35,777 bases of DNA from MWAR01 sp035388825. Its GTDB lineage: Bacteria; Muiribacteriota; Ozemobacteria; Ozemobacterales; Ozemobacteraceae. The notes beneath the pieces are model-generated. The model worked only from the letters and a program-made list of their open reading frames with translations. It searched no databases and was not told the origin of the DNA. The first letter of the stretch is position 1. Every line of letters begins with the position of its first letter. The position numbers and the translations under genes were made by a program. The DNA lies in contig DAOOQQ010000050.1 in NCBI GenBank assembly GCA_035388825.1, positions 1 through 35,777 of the forward strand, given 5' to 3'. Below, piece after piece: positions 33,055-35,777 of this stretch.

Positions 33055-34335
33055 ATGAAACGCACCTGGAACGTCGTTTTGGGCCTGTTGCTCGCTCTGA
33101 TCCTGCCGCTGGTCCTCGCGGCCGCCGGAGAGGCTGCCCTGAGCATCGACACCAGCTATGCCGGCCGGTATCGGGGAATGCCGCAATACGAGAAGCTTCA
33201 GGCCGACCTCCCCTTCGTGTATCAGGAAGCCCTGCAGAAGATCCGCCGATCACTCGGGATTGCCGAACCGGAGCGGCTCGAGGTGATCGTCGTGTTTTCG
33301 GATGAACTCACCCACAACGGCCTGCGGCTGCGCGGCAAACGCCGCTCGGTCCAGAGCGCCGGCAGAAAAATACTGCATTATATTTATCTTGATCTCGAGT
33401 TCCTCATGACGGGCCAGGCGACGCTGATCGAGGAGATGACGCACGAGATGACCCATGCCGTCATGGCGGATGCCAGCGGGCTGGGGTTGTATGAAACCAT
33501 GCCGATGTGGGTCAAGGAGGGGACGGCCGTTCATGCCGCCGACCAGGGCCTGGCCCGAATCAAGGCGCTGATGCGGCGCGGTTTCAGTCTCGAGCAGTTC
33601 AGCAACGAGGATGAGAGCGATGACGGAAACCCGATCTCGCTCGAACGGTATGTCGAAAATTATCTCAAGGTCCAGTTCCTGCTCAAAACGTTCGGGAACG
33701 AAGCCCTCCACCGCTTCATCGGGCGGCTCCTGCGGAGCGGGGATGTCGCGGCCGAGCTCCGTGCCTGTTTCAACGGCCTTTCGGAAGAGATCATGACGCA
33801 GTATGCTAAAAACTATATAGCTCAGACTCTCATAGCGAATGCGCGGCCGAAGCATTCGCGCGAACAGCTGGCGCAGGGCATGAAGTTCTTCGAAGAGGGG
33901 GAGTATCTCTCTGCCCGCCTTGCCCTCAACGACGCGTTGTATGGCGGCCTGTCCGAGGAGGAGTTCCAGAAGGCGGCGTTCCTGATGGCCGAGTGTTATA
34001 TCCAGGAGCGCAATCCCCAGGCGGCGTTCACCTTCCTCCAGCGTGTGAAGCCGGATCCGCAGAGGATCCCGGTCGATCGCTACCAGTTTCTGAATGCCTA
34101 CACCCAGTATGCGATGGGACTGACGACCGAAGCCTATTTCGGCTTCCGGGAAGCGTTCGAGAAGACGACGAATGTCGCCGTCAAGGAGGGCGCCCTGTAT
34201 TATCTGGTGCGCATCCTGCTCGACGTGGGCAACCTCGAGGAAGCGACCCGCGTCCTGACCTACCTCCGCGCGACCTTCCCAAAAAGCGCCTACGTCCCCC
34301 TCGCCGACGCCATGTTTGCCTCCGCTCGTCGCTGA
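33055..34335 (+). CDS. Exported HExxH metallopeptidase (MA-like) with helical repeats
   Basis: A 426-residue protein with signal peptide (to about residue 28). Zinc motif THEMTH contains HEMTH (His130, Glu131, His134), and the third ligand is likely Glu155 in MWVKEGTAVH, the pattern of the peptidase MA-like (gluzincin) group. The C-terminal half has helical TPR-like repeats (about 270-420: LAQGMKFFEEGEYLSARLAL, VKEGALYYLVRILLDVGNLE), which probably bind a protein partner or substrate. GGTGAAGGG precedes the ATG. Two A/T islands with ATA codons occur (33364-33395 and 33802-33838). The substrate is unknown. Confidence 0.87.
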   Translation: MKRTWNVVLGLLLALILPLVLAAAGEAALSIDTSYAGRYRGMPQYEKLQADLPFVYQEALQKIRRSLGIAEPERLEVIVVFSDELTHNGLRLRGKRRSVQSAGRKILHYIYLDLEFLMTGQATLIEEMTHEMTHAVMADASGLGLYETMPMWVKEGTAVHAADQGLARIKALMRRGFSLEQFSNEDESDDGNPISLERYVENYLKVQFLLKTFGNEALHRFIGRLLRSGDVAAELRACFNGLSEEIMTQYAKNYIAQTLIANARPKHSREQLAQGMKFFEEGEYLSARLALNDALYGGLSEEEFQKAAFLMAECYIQERNPQAAFTFLQRVKPDPQRIPVDRYQFLNAYTQYAMGLTTEAYFGFREAFEKTTNVAVKEGALYYLVRILLDVGNLEEATRVLTYLRATFPKSAYVPLADAMFASARR

Positions 34336-34422
34336 CTCGGGGCGCGTGGTCCGGGGTACCTCCGGGAAGCTGTCCCTGCCGTTTCGAAAGAAATCGGCGT
34401 GGGTGCATCGAACGATCGCGAT

Positions 34423-34451
34423 TTGACAGCTCCCGAACGGCGTGGTACGCT
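34423..34451 (+). promoter_or_regulatory. Sigma-70-type promoter for the purine phosphorylase gene
   Basis: A perfect TTGACA (34423-34428), a 17-bp spacer and extended -10 TGG-TACGCT (-10 at 34446-34451), 42 bp before the ATG at 34494. This is the best -35 in the window. Confidence 0.7.
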
Positions 34452-34493
34452 TCGGGGCTCGATGGGAAGCATATTCACACGCCGGGGGAATGC

Positions 34494-35309
34494 ATGAAGA
34501 CCAAACTGGAACAGGCTTTAGCGATGCTGCGCGGGCGGATCGCCACGCCGCCGACCGTTGCCGTCGTCCTTGGATCGGGGCTGGGGAAGTTCGCCGACCT
34601 GGTCGAGGAGCCGGTCGTGGTCGAGTATCGCGATATTCCGCATTTCCCGGTGTCGACGGTGAAAGGCCACTCGGGCCGCCTCGTCTGCGGCCGGGTCGGC
34701 GGTAAACAGGTTGCCGTCATGCAGGGCCGGTTCCACTATTACGAAGGCTATGGTATGGCCGAGGTCACGTTCCCCATCCGCGTTCTGCGCGGGCTGGGCT
34801 GCACCGACCTGATCATCACCAACGCCTCGGGCGGTCTCAACCGCACCTACGCCGTCGGCGACCTGATGGTCATGACGGATCACATCAACCACATGGGTGA
34901 CAACCCGCTGCGCGGGCCGAACGACGACACCATCGGCCCCCGATTTCCGCCGATGCAGGGGGTCTACACGCCCGCGCTCGTCGATCTGGCGATGAAAATC
35001 GGCCGGGAGATCGGCGCGCCGATGCAGAAAGGCGTCTACGTGGCCGTTGCGGGGCCGAACTACGAGACGGCCGCCGAACTGCGCGCGTTCCGGATCATCG
35101 GGGCCGACGCCGTGGGAATGTCGACGGTGCCCGAGGTGCTCGTCGCCGTTCATGGCGGCTACAAGCGTATCTGCGGCATCAGTTGCGTGACCGACATGGC
35201 CACGGGGGAAAGCCACGAGAACGTGAACCACGAGGACGTCATCGCCGCGGCTGCCGCGGCCCAGCCGTATTTCCTCGCCCTCGTGCGCGGCATCATCGAG
35301 CGCATGTGA
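34494..35309 (+). CDS. punA: Purine nucleoside phosphorylase, trimeric type
   Basis: A 271-residue cytosolic enzyme of the low-molecular-mass PNP family. Visible marks are VVLGSGLGKF (phosphate loop, near 24-33), GHSGRLVCG, MQGRFHYYEGY, NASGGLNRTY, GPNYETAAELR with the purine-site Glu, MSTVPEVLVAVH and a closing CVTDMATG with NHEDV. It splits inosine or guanosine with phosphate to the base and ribose 1-phosphate in purine salvage. Start ATG 34494 follows GGGGGAA; another ATG three bases earlier in other frames was set aside. prfA begins 2 bp after the stop. MTAP (methylthioadenosine phosphorylase) is the main alternative, but the text fits PNP better. Confidence 0.92.
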   Translation: MKTKLEQALAMLRGRIATPPTVAVVLGSGLGKFADLVEEPVVVEYRDIPHFPVSTVKGHSGRLVCGRVGGKQVAVMQGRFHYYEGYGMAEVTFPIRVLRGLGCTDLIITNASGGLNRTYAVGDLMVMTDHINHMGDNPLRGPNDDTIGPRFPPMQGVYTPALVDLAMKIGREIGAPMQKGVYVAVAGPNYETAAELRAFRIIGADAVGMSTVPEVLVAVHGGYKRICGISCVTDMATGESHENVNHEDVIAAAAAAQPYFLALVRGIIERM

Positions 35310-35311
35310 GC

Positions 35312-35777
35312 ATGTTCGACCGCCTCCAGGCCGTGTGCGAGCTGTTCGATCAGCTCACGCACAAGCTGTCCGACCCTGCCGTGCTCGGCAACCCGGCCGA
35401 GTTCCAGAAGACCGCGAAGAAGCGGGCCGAGATCGAGCCGATCACCGTCGCCTTCGCGGGGTATCGCGATCTGAAAAAACGCCTGGAAGGGGCCGAGCAG
35501 ATGGCGGCCGCCGAGAGCGACCCCGAGCTGCGCACCCTGGCCGCCGAGGAGTCGGCCGAGCTGAAGCCGCTGCTCGAGCGCATGGAAAAGCACCTCCGCA
35601 TGCTGCTCATTCCCAAGGATGCCGACGACGAGAAGAATCTGATCTGTGAAATCCGCGCCGGCGCGGGCGGGGACGAAGCCGCCCTGTTCGCGGGCGTGCT
35701 TCACCGGATGTATGCCCGCTATGCGGACCGCCGCGGCTGGAAAACCGAGCTGCTCAGCATCAGCGAGACCGGCATCG
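35312..35777 (+). CDS. prfA: Peptide chain release factor 1, N-terminal part
   Basis: The first 155 codons are present, the rest lies beyond the window. The N-terminal helical domain is followed by EIRAGAGGDEAALFAG and RYADRRGWKTELLS, which mark release factor 1 (RF1) just before its peptidyl-release domain; the GGQ loop is outside. RF1 reads UAA and UAG stop codons on the ribosome. It starts 2 bp after the PNP gene and is probably translated from the same message. RF2 is less likely because of the GDEAALFAG form and the lack of a frameshift site. Confidence 0.93.
   Translation, partial: MFDRLQAVCELFDQLTHKLSDPAVLGNPAEFQKTAKKRAEIEPITVAFAGYRDLKKRLEGAEQMAAAESDPELRTLAAEESAELKPLLERMEKHLRMLLIPKDADDEKNLICEIRAGAGGDEAALFAGVLHRMYARYADRRGWKTELLSISETGI

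Overview
The window reads as chromosomal DNA of a GC-rich, diderm (Gram-negative type) bacterium. The evidence for an outer membrane is a complete MCE/Mla-type lipid-transport set (permease, ATPase, MCE protein), a lipobox lipoprotein, a CsgG-like exported protein and several Sec signal peptides. Nothing here fixes the taxon. The mix of CHASE2/SpoIIE-type phosphatase, S55 peptidase, PilX-like protein, sigma-54 regulator and many exported proteins without a recognisable family fits a poorly sampled lineage. No rRNA, tRNA, CRISPR array, insertion sequence or phage gene was seen. Gene starts are well supported: most have GGAGG-like sites, several pairs overlap by ATGA or TGATG, and six or seven upstream regions carry a TTGnnn / 17-18 bp / TAnnnT promoter whose -10 element ends 37-48 bp before the start codon.

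Layout. 1-399: a perfect 55-bp inverted repeat at the very edge (probably a contig-end artefact), then the 3' end of hutI. 430-5182 (+): DAHP synthase, a class I methyltransferase, a CHASE2-GAF-PP2C membrane phosphatase and a small membrane protein, closely spaced. 5416-7713 (+): an exported protein of unknown family and a lipoprotein. 7776-10371 (-): an unusual Nramp-type carrier and its cytosolic MgtE_N/CBS partner. 10651-11952 (+): a PLP enzyme resembling methionine gamma-lyase. 12017-14279 (-): two exported proteins, one glycine-rich with a coiled coil, one with two degenerate thermonuclease-like repeats. 14469-17829 (+): a tight three-gene operon (double beta-propeller, GNAT acetyltransferase, CsgG-like lipid-face protein).

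18330-22986 (+): a PilX-like pilus protein, a sensor kinase and a sigma-54-dependent response regulator, resembling a PilS/PilR arrangement. On its far side, the intergenic region 23715-24006 carries two divergent sigma-54-like promoter elements, one in front of a secreted coiled-coil protein (-) and one in front of the envelope run (+).

24007-34335 (+): phosphodiester glycosidase, S55 (SpoIVB-type) peptidase, MlaE, MlaF, MlaD, asparaginase, a zinc-ribbon/TPR membrane protein and an HExxH peptidase, packed with overlaps or gaps of at most 20 bp. 34494-35777 (+): purine nucleoside phosphorylase with its own promoter, followed 2 bp later by prfA (release factor 1), cut by the window end.

Two dispersed features stand out. 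One is a family of short CATCTG-type repeats at intergenic sites. The other is a series of 20-35 nt A/T-rich islands inside otherwise GC-rich genes, where rare ATA and other A/T-ending codons cluster; no listed feature explains them.
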